Origin: Prevotella sp.
GTDB lineage: Bacteria > Bacteroidota > Bacteroidia > Bacteroidales > Bacteroidaceae
Direction: 5' to 3'
DNA: 42,902 bases
NCBI GenBank assembly: GCA_022778905.1
Contig: JALFRV010000103.1
Location: 1 to 42,902 of the forward strand
Part shown: positions 1 through 9,253 of the stretch, in pieces
Layout: each line of letters opens with the position of its first letter
Position numbering within the stretch: the stretch's first letter is position 1
Notes under the pieces: model-generated
The model's input: the letters and a program-made list of their open reading frames with translations, nothing else
What the model was told of the DNA's origin: nothing
The model's database searches: none
Made by a program: the position numbers and the translations under genes

Positions 1-145
1 GGTGAAGTTGACCGGTGACCATGCACATCTGTTGAGAAGGCCATTCCCGCTGAATTGTGACAAAAAGCGGGATGATTGTTAAAATATGTTTACCCCATAG
101 TACTGTTTACAATAAATCGAGTATCATCCTACAGAATACAACACC

Positions 146-1099
146 ATGCCTGACAGAATCAACGAACTCTACCGCAAGTATGTTGGAGGAACGCTCGCCA
201 AGGAGGAACTCGCCGAGTTTCTCGAAGCCATGAGGGCGACCTCCGACGAAGCGCTTTGGGACCTTATGAACGAGGGCGACAAAGGACTTGGCGACATTTC
301 CATGTCTGAAGAGGAGAAAGATCATCTGCTCGATCTTCTGACAGATCGCATTCACCGACACAGGCAACTGACCATTTTCAAGTATGCTGCAGCAGTGGTG
401 CTGCTTGTCGTCTCGCTCTCGGCTTCCTACTGGTTCTTCAGGGACAAGCCGGCCGAGCGGCAGATGGCCGAGATCCGCGTGGCTCCCGGCAACAAGACCA
501 GCGTGGTGCTGGCCGATGGCTCGAAGATAGCGCTCAACAGCGGCACCATACTCCAGTATGATGTCCAGCCGGGCGAACTGCGCCAGGTGAAGTTGCTGCA
601 GGGTGAGGCCTACTTTGACGTAGCAAAAGATCCCGACTGCCCCTTCCGGGTTTCGGTGAACGATATGAACATCGAAGTGCTCGGCACGAAGTTCAACGTC
701 AAGTCCGTCGGCAAAGATGTAGAGACCTCGCTCTTTACGGGTTCGGTACAGTTGAGTGTCGATCACTCCGATTTCAGCTATCGGATGAAGCCCGGCGAGA
801 AGTCAATCTATCAGCCCGCCAAGAACACCCTGCAGCTCGGCACCATTGACGAAATGCTCGATGCGGGTTGGAAAGACGGCTACCTCGCGTTCAAGTCGGC
901 CCCGCTGCAGGAAGTGATACAAAAGATCGAATGCTGGTACGGAGTGAGGATCCGCCTGCAGAACAAAGCGCTGCGCAGCGACCTTCTTACCGGATCGTTC
1001 CATCAGGAAACGCTCGAAAGCGTGCTGAAATCATTGAGCCTGCAATATGGCTTCCGCTATGAAAACCAAAAAGACGAGATCATCATCAAGTCCAGATAA
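146..1099 (+). CDS. FecR-type anti-sigma factor
   Basis: This 317-residue inner-membrane regulator would hold an ECF sigma factor and release it when the partner SusC transporter signals substrate binding. A cytoplasmic N-terminal part (about 1-75) is followed by one membrane segment (about 78-98, AAAVVLLVVSLSASYWFF). The periplasmic FecR domain (about 108-215) shows LADGSKIALNSGT, GEAYFDVAKD and VLGTKFNV. A C-terminal DUF4974-like domain (about 245-317) ends in EIIIKSR. The next gene encodes a SusC with an N-terminal STN domain, the expected signalling partner. The cognate sigma gene is not seen and is probably just left of the window. Start at ATG 146 gives the usual short N-terminal helix. 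Family assignment is firm; the partner sigma is inferred. Confidence 0.93.
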   Translation: MPDRINELYRKYVGGTLAKEELAEFLEAMRATSDEALWDLMNEGDKGLGDISMSEEEKDHLLDLLTDRIHRHRQLTIFKYAAAVVLLVVSLSASYWFFRDKPAERQMAEIRVAPGNKTSVVLADGSKIALNSGTILQYDVQPGELRQVKLLQGEAYFDVAKDPDCPFRVSVNDMNIEVLGTKFNVKSVGKDVETSLFTGSVQLSVDHSDFSYRMKPGEKSIYQPAKNTLQLGTIDEMLDAGWKDGYLAFKSAPLQEVIQKIECWYGVRIRLQNKALRSDLLTGSFHQETLESVLKSLSLQYGFRYENQKDEIIIKSR

Positions 1100-1175
1100 G
1101 GCTGCAAGCCATGTCTGACAAATAAAGAGACATATAATAATCTACTCGTTAGAACTAACATTAAGTAAAACATCT

Positions 1176-4100
1176 ATGATCATTTTGGGTAAAAACAAGA
1201 GGAAAAGTCCCTTTGTCACCTGTTGTTTGCTGATGCTGTTGACGATGTTGCCGCTGAGAATGGTCGCCCAGGACGCGGCGGTCACGCTGAACATCAACAA
1301 CCAGAGTGTACAGGCATTCATCAAGGAGGTGGAGCGGCAAACCCGGTATACGTTTGTTTACCGGAACAGTGTGTTGGATCCACAGACCAAGGTATCCGTA
1401 GTATGCAGGAAACGTCCGTTGGGCGCTGTGCTGAATGAAGTGTTGTCCCCCCTGAACGTGGGCTACTCCATCAACAACAACACCATTGTGCTGACGCGAA
1501 AGAAATCCGTCACAAATACGGCCGGACAATTGTCTTCGGACCAGCCCTCACAGGCAGGCGCGAGACGGACAGTGAAAGGCGTGGTGACCGACGATACGGG
1601 AGAGCCTGTCGTCGGCGCTTCTGTCAAGCAGAAAGGATTGTCCATGGGTGTCGTGACCAACATCGACGGCGAATTCTCTCTTGACATACCCGATCATGCG
1701 ACACTCCTCATCAGCTACATCGGATTCGCGCCTCAAGAACTGAAGGCGCGTCCGGGCCAGACGCTGAAGGTCATCATGAAGGAAGAAGTGGCGCAGAAAC
1801 TCAACGAGGTGGTTGTCGTCGGATACGGAAAGCAGAAGAAAGCCAGCGTGACAGCTGCCATCTCGTCGATCTCCACAAAAGAACTCGTTCAGACACCACA
1901 GGCCAACGTGAGTAACATGCTGGTGGGCAAGATGCCCGGCCTCATCGCCACGCAGCGCAGCGGTGCACCGGGTGAGGACGCTTCAAACCTGCTCGTGCGC
2001 GGCGTGAGCACGTTCTCGAGCAACACGGCACCACTGGTCATGATCGACGGTGTGGAACGCCCCAACTTCGACGGCATAGATCCCAACGAGATAGAGACCG
2101 TCAGCATTCTGAAAGACGCATCCGCCACGGCCATCTATGGCGTGCGCGGCGCCAACGGCGTGGTGCTCATCACCACCCGCAAGGGAAAGACGGGCAAGCC
2201 CAATCTCAGCTATTCGGGCAACGTAGCCATCCAAAGACCGACGGCCTTACCACACTATCTCAACAGTGCCGACTATGCCACCTTATATAATGAAGCCATG
2301 CTCAACGACTCCTATACCTCCGGTGCGGTCTACACACCACGCTTCACGGAAAAGGACATTGAACTCTATCGTAACGGCGCAGACCCCATCCTGCACCCCA
2401 ACATGAACTGGGTGGACGACTTCCTGCGTAACACCTCTCTGCGAACCCAGCACAACATCAACCTCTCTGGCGGTACTGACCGGGTGAAATATTTCATTTC
2501 GGCCGGCTACTTCGAACAGGAAGGTATCTACAAACACACCAAGATCGACAAGGACCATGATGTCAATGCGCACAGCACAAGATACAACTTCAGGTCAAAT
2601 CTCGACTTCCAGATCACCAAGGACTTCACGGCCACACTCCAGTTAGCTGCCCAGATCGAGGACGTGAACACGCCCGGCTTGGGCAATTCCGGCATTTGGG
2701 CCGCCGTGTCGTTTGCCAACCCGCTCAGCTCCCCGGGACTTGTGGACGGCAAGATCGTGCACATCCAAGACGGCCTGGGCGCCGCCAACCCATGGCAGCA
2801 ATTACTCAGCAACGGCTATCGCCATGACAGTCAGAACAACCTGAACACCACCTTCCGTCTCGACTATGATCTTTCACGGGTACTGCTGAAAGGCCTTGCC
2901 GTACACGCCAGCATCTCCTATGACAGCTACTATTACAGCCGGAAGAACTTCTTCAAGGGTTATCCTTATTACTTTGCACGCCGCGACTCAGAGGATCCGG
3001 ACTATATCTACTTCATTCCACAGCAGGAAGAGACCGTCTGGGACACCAGCACCGGCTACGGCAAGAACCGCAAGGTGTACATGGAAGCCGCGATCCACTA
3101 TGACCGCACATTCGGCAAGCAGCACGTGACCGGCCTGCTACTCTACAACCAAAGCAAGTATTACTCGCCTTCGCTACAATTCCTCGTGCCCAACGCCTAC
3201 CAAGGCTTGGTGGGACGTGTCACCTACGACTATGCTTCGCGCTATCTGGCCGAGTTCAACATGGGCTACAACGGCACGGAGAACTTCGCCAAAGGCAGAC
3301 GTTTTGGATTCTTCCCGGCATTCTCCGTGGGATGGGTCATCAGCGAAGAACCCTTCTTTCTGCAGAATGACTATGTCGTCTTCATGAAACTGAGAGCCAC
3401 TTACGGTGAGGTGGGCAATGACAAGATCGGCGGCGACCGCTTTCTCTACCTGCCCTCCTCCTATGGTCTGGCAGATAATAACGCGCTCAACCGCTACAAC
3501 TTCGGCGATGCCTCGTCACCATACAGCTCCCTGAAGATCATCGAGAACAAGATTGGAAACCCCGACTTGACATGGGAAAAGGCCAAGAAATACAACCTCG
3601 GATTCGAAATGAACATGTTCAAGAACCACCTCACACTGGCCTTTGACATCTTCAAGGAGAAACGCAACAACATCCTGGCCAACCGCTCTACGCAGCCCAT
3701 GATCATCGGAGCCAATCTCCCTGCCTACAACCTGGGGGAAATGGAAAATAAAGGTTGGGAGATCGACCTGAACTACCGCAACCGCATCGGCAGCTTCAAC
3801 TATTGGGGACGCTTCAACTATTCGTTCGCAAGAAACAAGGTTCTATTCAAGGATGAGATCAACAAGAAATACGCCTATCAGTTTGAGACCGGCCGTCGCA
3901 ACGGTCAGTTCTTCGGCCTCTTGACTGACGGATACTACAATTCTTGGGAAGAAGTGAACGCATTGGACCGCCCGGCAAGCTCGTGGAGCAGCAACAAACT
4001 CCAGCCGGGTGATGTGAAATACATTGACGTCAACAAGGACGGCATCATCAACGACTATGACATGGTACCGATAGGCTATTCCAATATTCCAGAGATCATC

Positions 4101-4595
4101 TACGGATTCTCTCTCGGCGGCAACTGGAAGAATTTCGACTTTTCTGCTTTGTTCCAAGGCGCCGACAATGTCTCTATAAAGTATTTCGGCCGTTCACTCT
4201 GGCCATTCACCAAAGGTGTGGAAAGTGCCAAGGAACTCATCAAGGAACGCTGGACAGCTGAGCGCTATGCAGCAGGTGAGCCCATCAACTTCCCACGTCT
4301 CTCGTTGAACCCCAACCGTGAGACTGACCACAACTATCGCGAGTCAGATCTCTGGATCAGAGACGCCAGCTACCTGCGCCTGAAAAATGTGGAATTGGGC
4401 TATACATTCCGCCAGAACTTCATCAAAGGCATAGGGATCCAGAGCGTGCGACTCTATGTCAGCGGCTCCAACCTCATCACTTGGACGGATGTCATCGACC
4501 TCGACCCCGAAGCTCCATCGAGAAACGGCAACGTTGAGATCAACACCTATCCATTGCAGAAGGTCTACAACATCGGTTTAAATATCAATTTCTAA
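1176..4595 (+). CDS. SusC/RagA-family TonB-dependent transporter with STN signalling domain
   Basis: Outer-membrane TonB-dependent transporter of 1139 residues that imports oligosaccharides together with the adjacent SusD lid. A signal peptide (about 1-32, ending VAQ) is followed by an STN domain (about 38-107), a carboxypeptidase-regulatory-like domain (about 133-202, GVVTDDTGEPVVGASV), a TonB box region (EVVVVGYG, about 211-218), the plug (VMIDGVERP, LKDASATAIYGVRGANGVVLITT) and a long beta-barrel ending in a hydrophobic aromatic strand (NIGLNINF). The STN domain marks it as a signal-transducing transporter, consistent with the FecR gene 76 bp upstream. SusD begins 6 bp downstream, so the two are surely co-transcribed. 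Substrate cannot be read from the barrel; the GH16 and GH3 neighbours suggest a beta-glucan. Confidence 0.96.
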   Translation: MIILGKNKRKSPFVTCCLLMLLTMLPLRMVAQDAAVTLNINNQSVQAFIKEVERQTRYTFVYRNSVLDPQTKVSVVCRKRPLGAVLNEVLSPLNVGYSINNNTIVLTRKKSVTNTAGQLSSDQPSQAGARRTVKGVVTDDTGEPVVGASVKQKGLSMGVVTNIDGEFSLDIPDHATLLISYIGFAPQELKARPGQTLKVIMKEEVAQKLNEVVVVGYGKQKKASVTAAISSISTKELVQTPQANVSNMLVGKMPGLIATQRSGAPGEDASNLLVRGVSTFSSNTAPLVMIDGVERPNFDGIDPNEIETVSILKDASATAIYGVRGANGVVLITTRKGKTGKPNLSYSGNVAIQRPTALPHYLNSADYATLYNEAMLNDSYTSGAVYTPRFTEKDIELYRNGADPILHPNMNWVDDFLRNTSLRTQHNINLSGGTDRVKYFISAGYFEQEGIYKHTKIDKDHDVNAHSTRYNFRSNLDFQITKDFTATLQLAAQIEDVNTPGLGNSGIWAAVSFANPLSSPGLVDGKIVHIQDGLGAANPWQQLLSNGYRHDSQNNLNTTFRLDYDLSRVLLKGLAVHASISYDSYYYSRKNFFKGYPYYFARRDSEDPDYIYFIPQQEETVWDTSTGYGKNRKVYMEAAIHYDRTFGKQHVTGLLLYNQSKYYSPSLQFLVPNAYQGLVGRVTYDYASRYLAEFNMGYNGTENFAKGRRFGFFPAFSVGWVISEEPFFLQNDYVVFMKLRATYGEVGNDKIGGDRFLYLPSSYGLADNNALNRYNFGDASSPYSSLKIIENKIGNPDLTWEKAKKYNLGFEMNMFKNHLTLAFDIFKEKRNNILANRSTQPMIIGANLPAYNLGEMENKGWEIDLNYRNRIGSFNYWGRFNYSFARNKVLFKDEINKKYAYQFETGRRNGQFFGLLTDGYYNSWEEVNALDRPASSWSSNKLQPGDVKYIDVNKDGIINDYDMVPIGYSNIPEIIYGFSLGGNWKNFDFSALFQGADNVSIKYFGRSLWPFTKGVESAKELIKERWTAERYAAGEPINFPRLSLNPNRETDHNYRESDLWIRDASYLRLKNVELGYTFRQNFIKGIGIQSVRLYVSGSNLITWTDVIDLDPEAPSRNGNVEINTYPLQKVYNIGLNINF

Positions 4596-4601
4596 GCAGC
4601 T

Positions 4602-6359
4602 ATGAAACAGACTATATATACAATGGCCATCCTTCTGGCCGGGACACTCGCTTCATGCAGCGATTTCCTGGAGACGCCTCCCAGCGTTGAACTGGACGAG
4701 AATGGCGTCTTCGCCGACCGCACATTGACAGAGCAATATCTGACAGGTGTCTACGCCGAAGGAATGCCTTTAGGATTTTCCATGAGCAGTTCAAATACTG
4801 ACCGGGGCTTGTCTGACGGTGCCTTATGGGGAGCCTGCGACGAGGCAGAAGACGGTGTGTCATACGCAAAGTCGAACTCCTCCTGGAACGTCGACAATCA
4901 CAATAACAACAGTATCGACTGGGACGAAGACCCACGGCATAACCTCAGATGGGAGACACTGCGCAAATGCAACACCATCCTTGAACGCATCGACGAAGTG
5001 CCTTATGACCAAGGCGATCCCGACTTCAACAGACGCACCAAGGGCGAGGCCTACTTCATGCGCGCATTAGTGTTCTGGGAGGGTGTCTATCGCTACGGCG
5101 GACTGCCCATCCTGCATCACCGGCTGGCACCATCCGACTTCGCCATGCTACCCCGCAACACGTTCTCGGACTGCGTAGACTCCATTCTCGTTGATTGTGA
5201 CCGTGCAGCCGCCCTGCTTCCTGACTATTATACCGACGTGACTAAGAAAGGTCGGGCCACGCGAATAGCCGCATTAGCCCTGAAGTCAAGAGTGCTGCTC
5301 TATGCCGCCAGTCCACTTTTCAACACTAATGAGCCATATATTTCATTCAAAGATCCAGCCAACAATAAGTTGATCGGCTATGGTGACTACAACCAGGAAC
5401 GCTGGAAGAAAGCCGCAGATGCCGCCAAGGCTGCCCTCGATGCAGTAGCAGCATCAGGCTTCTATGGACTCTATACCGATGGAACACCGGAGACAAACTA
5501 TGAATATGTATGGTCTACGCCTGACAATAAGGAGGTGATTCTGGCCAACAAAAAGTATCGCAACTTTAAAGTAAGTGCCCGTCCGCTCGCCACAATGCTT
5601 CCCACTTGGGCAAACAACAAGGCATGGGATGCCAGCGGAACGTTCCCGACACTGAACTTTGTGAAGTTCTATCAGCAGAAGGATGGCAGTGACGCCAACT
5701 GGAACATGGAAGGCGGAGACGATCTATTGACGATCTACAAGAGCTTAGATCCGCGTTTCGAGCAGACGATGGTGGCCCAGGGCATCAAATGGAATGACGA
5801 AGTAGGCGAGATGGACTTCACAGATGGGGGAACCCATAAGGTTTCCAACGACAAGACACGTCACACGCTTCGCAAATGGACACCACGCACGTTGAAGGTC
5901 ACCCCGCCACTTAACTCGGTGACGGTCGACTGGATCGTCTTCAGGGTGGCAGAGCTTTATCTCAACTATGCAGAGGCTCTGAACGAATCAATGGGCAGTC
6001 CTTCTGCCGAGGCTTATGCAGCCGTCAACATCATCCGCCAGCGTTCGGGAATGCCAGACCTGAAAACCGGGATGGACAAAAACCAATTCCGCGAGGCCGT
6101 GAGAAGAGAACGCGCCATCGAACTGGCATTCGAAGGACATCGTTTCTGGGATATCCGCCGCTGGATGATCGCCGAGCAGGAAGGCGTAATGCAGGGAAAG
6201 ATGTACGGATTGCGGACATCCAAGATCATCGGTTCCACGAAGATTCACTACGAACCGGAAGTCTTCGAGACCCGGTCATGGAGCCGACGCTCCTACTTGC
6301 ATCCTATCAAGCAAATAGAAGTAGACAAAGGTTACATGCTCCAGAATCCAGGATGGTAA
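4602..6359 (+). CDS. SusD/RagB-family surface glycan-binding lipoprotein
   Basis: 585-residue outer-membrane lipoprotein that caps the upstream SusC barrel and binds glycan. It has a lipobox LASC with Cys19 as the predicted lipidated residue, the usual SusD start CSDFLETPPS, a helical TPR-like core (MRALVFWEGVYRYGGLPIL), the late motif RFWDIRRW (about 513-520), and the C-terminal QNPGW signature. The region between RFWDIRRW and QNPGW is the normal short form (SKIIG then STKIHYEPEVFETR), which makes it a useful internal reference for the enlarged SusD encoded at 9254-11914. Translation is probably coupled to SusC. Assignment is firm; glycan specificity is unknown. Confidence 0.95.
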   Translation: MKQTIYTMAILLAGTLASCSDFLETPPSVELDENGVFADRTLTEQYLTGVYAEGMPLGFSMSSSNTDRGLSDGALWGACDEAEDGVSYAKSNSSWNVDNHNNNSIDWDEDPRHNLRWETLRKCNTILERIDEVPYDQGDPDFNRRTKGEAYFMRALVFWEGVYRYGGLPILHHRLAPSDFAMLPRNTFSDCVDSILVDCDRAAALLPDYYTDVTKKGRATRIAALALKSRVLLYAASPLFNTNEPYISFKDPANNKLIGYGDYNQERWKKAADAAKAALDAVAASGFYGLYTDGTPETNYEYVWSTPDNKEVILANKKYRNFKVSARPLATMLPTWANNKAWDASGTFPTLNFVKFYQQKDGSDANWNMEGGDDLLTIYKSLDPRFEQTMVAQGIKWNDEVGEMDFTDGGTHKVSNDKTRHTLRKWTPRTLKVTPPLNSVTVDWIVFRVAELYLNYAEALNESMGSPSAEAYAAVNIIRQRSGMPDLKTGMDKNQFREAVRRERAIELAFEGHRFWDIRRWMIAEQEGVMQGKMYGLRTSKIIGSTKIHYEPEVFETRSWSRRSYLHPIKQIEVDKGYMLQNPGW

Positions 6360-6399
6360 CTACATGACAATAAGCACTTCATTTCAAACACTGACAACA

Positions 6400-9222
6400 A
6401 TGAAACTTCATTCTTACAATATACTCTTGGCTTGTACATTGGTGTCCCTGCCTATTTCGAATATATCAGCCACTGTCCCTGAAGATTCCATCAAGACAGA
6501 AATTGCTTACGGGAGTCAGGAGGGATGGAAAAACACGTCAGCTTTATCCACCGTCACAGCGGATCAGCTCATGAAGACCACTGCACCCTCTGTAGGCAAC
6601 GCGCTGCAGGGCCTGTTGCCCGGTCTCACCATCCTGCAGCAGAACGGGGAACCGGGCAATGACTTCTCCCTGCAGAACTTGTACAGCCGTGGACGAAGCT
6701 CATTTGTAGGCGGTCAGAAACCATTGGTCATGATAGACGGATTTGAGTCTACGTTAGACCACATTTCAGCCGAGGAGATCGAAACTATCACCCTCCTGAA
6801 GGACGCAGCCGCCTTGGCTCTCTACGGCGGCAGGGCTGCCAACGGCGTATTGCTGGTGACGACTAAGAAAGGAAGACTATCGGCACCGGAGATCAGCGTC
6901 AGCATACAGATGGGGATCCAGACACCTACGGTAACCAATACACCGATCGACGCATATGATTATGCACGTCTCTACAACCAGGCCTTGTCCAATGACGGAC
7001 TGGCACCTCGCTATTCGGAAAGCGACATGGCCATGTACCGCAACGGTTCCAATCCCTATCTCTATCCCAATGTGAACTGGCGGGACGAGCTGCTGAAAAA
7101 AACGGCTCCGCTGATGAACGCCGAAATGACTTTCAGAGGCGGAAGCAACGTGATCCGTTATTATGTAATGGCGGGCATGCTGCAGAACAACGGCATCTTC
7201 AAAGGCACAGACAGCAAACGGAAGGAAAGCGCAAACACCCAGTACACACGGTTCAACTTCAGGGCCAACTTAGATGTAAACATCAATGAAGCTTTCACGG
7301 CATCTCTCTACGCCAGCGGTGCCATCGGCGACCGGTCGACACCTGGAGGCGACTATAGTGCGTACAGTCTGATCAACGCTATCTGGGCAACTGCACCCAA
7401 TGCATTCCCAGTGAAAAACCCAAATGGCACCTGGGGAGGCAATGCAGGATTCAGCAACCCGGTCGCAGAGTTACTTAACCGTGGTCTGTATAAGGAAAAT
7501 GCACGTGCGCTGCAAGTGATTTTCCAACTCAAATATGACTTCTCCAAATTTGTCAAAGGACTCTCGGCTTCAGCTGGCATTGGCTACAACAACTTCGTGG
7601 CCGACACCTCACCTAAGACAAGAAATTACGCCCGCTATGCCCTGACGGCAAACGGGGCTGACGCAGAAGGCAATCCCACCTATACCTACACGCAGTATGG
7701 GATCGACGAACCGCTGACTGCGACAGAAGGATTCAGAACGGATAACAACCGTGTCAACTTCAAGGCGCAGGCCGATTATCATCGTACGTTCGGGCTACAT
7801 GGCATTGACGCCACGGTGTTATTCCTTTCCGATCTCTACAAAGTCTATGGTGAGCGATACGATGCCAGATACTTGAATTATGCCGGACGTCTGTCCTATC
7901 AATTCCGGAAAACATATCTTGCCGAATTTGCAGCTTCCTATATGGGTAGCGATAATTTCGCACCGGGCAAACGCTTTGCATTCTTCCCTTCTGTATCTGC
8001 CGGCTGGGTGATATCCAATGAGGGTTTCATGCAGTCGGTTTCATGGATTGACTTTCTGAAACTCAGAGCATCTTATGGTGAAATCGGAAACGACCAGACT
8101 GAAGGAAGATACCTTTTCGACACCCGCTATGCCGGAAGAGGAAGCTATCTGTTCGGTGTAGGCAACCAGAGCTCTTCAGGTTTCAGTGAGATAACGCTGG
8201 CCAATAAGGACGTCAGCTGGGAAAAGAAGAAGATATGGAACATTGGATTGGAAGTCCGGATGATGAAGCAACTCGCGCTCGGATTGGATTTCTTCCATGA
8301 GATCCAGCAAGACATCCTGACCATTCCCAATTCCACTGCACTCGGATTTGTAGGCGCATCCTACGGCGGTATACTTCCTATGATGAACATTGGAAAAGTC
8401 TCCAATCAAGGCTTTGAACTGACAGCGCGCTACGAGGGAAATCTTTCGAACGGTATAGGTTATTCGTTAGAAGGCGGTACATGGTACGCCCGCAACAAGG
8501 TCGAGGAAATGGGAGAGGATCTGAAATCCTATGACTATCTGTATAATAGTGGCAATCCGGTTGGGAAACCCATCGTGCTCATTGCCGACGGACTTTATCA
8601 ATCCTCCGACTTCGATGCTGACGGAAGACTCAAGGAAGGCTACGCCGTTCCACAGTATGGCACCGTGAAACCTGGCGATATCAAGTATATCGATCAGAAT
8701 GGAGACCATGTTATCGATGGCAACGACTCGTATCCTGTGGGCTATTCCAATCTTCCGGAATGGAATTACCAATTCCGTTTAGGCCTCACCTATAAGGGAT
8801 TCGAACTCAATGCCATGTTCCATGGTGTGACCCATCGTGACATTTTCCTCTCCGGAACACAGATTACGTCGTTCATCAACAATTCTACGGCTTCCCGACT
8901 CGCCCTTGACAGTTGGACACCGGAAAACCCGAACGCCTCCTATCCACGCCTTTCGACTGTGAACTTTGATAACAATTACCGTACCTCAACCTATTGGAAA
9001 CGTGACGGTTCGTATTTCAGGCTACGCAATCTCCTATTGGGCTACACTGTCCCACAGACATTCAGCAAAGCCGTAAAACTAAGAAGCATTTATCTGTATC
9101 TGAATGCTGTCAATCTCTTTACGATTGACCACCTTGACGGCTTGGGGGATCCGGAGATGGCCAACTTCTCAAATTATCCTCTGATGAAAAGCTATCACGT
9201 GGGATTGAAACTGACATTCTAA
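6400..9222 (+). CDS. Short SusC-family TonB-dependent transporter lacking STN and carboxypeptidase-like domains
   Basis: A second SusC of about 940 residues. I place the start at ATG 6400 because the protein then opens with a good signal peptide (MKLHSYNILLACTLVSLPIS); an in-frame ATG at 6364 would add 12 polar residues ahead of it. Unlike the first SusC, the mature protein has no STN domain and no carboxypeptidase-regulatory-like domain. A degenerate TonB box-like stretch (EIAYGSQ, about 34-40) comes almost directly after the signal peptide and runs into the plug (LVMIDGFES, LLKDAAALALYGGRAANGVLLVTT). The barrel ends HVGLKLTF. It lies 40 bp after the first SusD and 31 bp before the second SusD. 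It should transport but not signal. A second, shorter SusC also occurs in tandem SusCD loci of the Xus type (from memory). Confidence 0.94.
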   Translation: MKLHSYNILLACTLVSLPISNISATVPEDSIKTEIAYGSQEGWKNTSALSTVTADQLMKTTAPSVGNALQGLLPGLTILQQNGEPGNDFSLQNLYSRGRSSFVGGQKPLVMIDGFESTLDHISAEEIETITLLKDAAALALYGGRAANGVLLVTTKKGRLSAPEISVSIQMGIQTPTVTNTPIDAYDYARLYNQALSNDGLAPRYSESDMAMYRNGSNPYLYPNVNWRDELLKKTAPLMNAEMTFRGGSNVIRYYVMAGMLQNNGIFKGTDSKRKESANTQYTRFNFRANLDVNINEAFTASLYASGAIGDRSTPGGDYSAYSLINAIWATAPNAFPVKNPNGTWGGNAGFSNPVAELLNRGLYKENARALQVIFQLKYDFSKFVKGLSASAGIGYNNFVADTSPKTRNYARYALTANGADAEGNPTYTYTQYGIDEPLTATEGFRTDNNRVNFKAQADYHRTFGLHGIDATVLFLSDLYKVYGERYDARYLNYAGRLSYQFRKTYLAEFAASYMGSDNFAPGKRFAFFPSVSAGWVISNEGFMQSVSWIDFLKLRASYGEIGNDQTEGRYLFDTRYAGRGSYLFGVGNQSSSGFSEITLANKDVSWEKKKIWNIGLEVRMMKQLALGLDFFHEIQQDILTIPNSTALGFVGASYGGILPMMNIGKVSNQGFELTARYEGNLSNGIGYSLEGGTWYARNKVEEMGEDLKSYDYLYNSGNPVGKPIVLIADGLYQSSDFDADGRLKEGYAVPQYGTVKPGDIKYIDQNGDHVIDGNDSYPVGYSNLPEWNYQFRLGLTYKGFELNAMFHGVTHRDIFLSGTQITSFINNSTASRLALDSWTPENPNASYPRLSTVNFDNNYRTSTYWKRDGSYFRLRNLLLGYTVPQTFSKAVKLRSIYLYLNAVNLFTIDHLDGLGDPEMANFSNYPLMKSYHVGLKLTF

Positions 9223-9253
9223 TCCAAAGACAAATAAAAATATAGAAACAGAT

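Noticed and set aside
2..82. Short open frame at the left edge that could be the end of the sigma gene expected before FecR
   Set aside because: Its 26 codons do not resemble the end of an ECF sigma factor, and the window is too short on that side to judge.
55..93. Promoter before the first FecR gene (TTG near 55, TATGTTTA near 86)
   Set aside because: The spacing is too long and the second box is imperfect; not strong enough to list.
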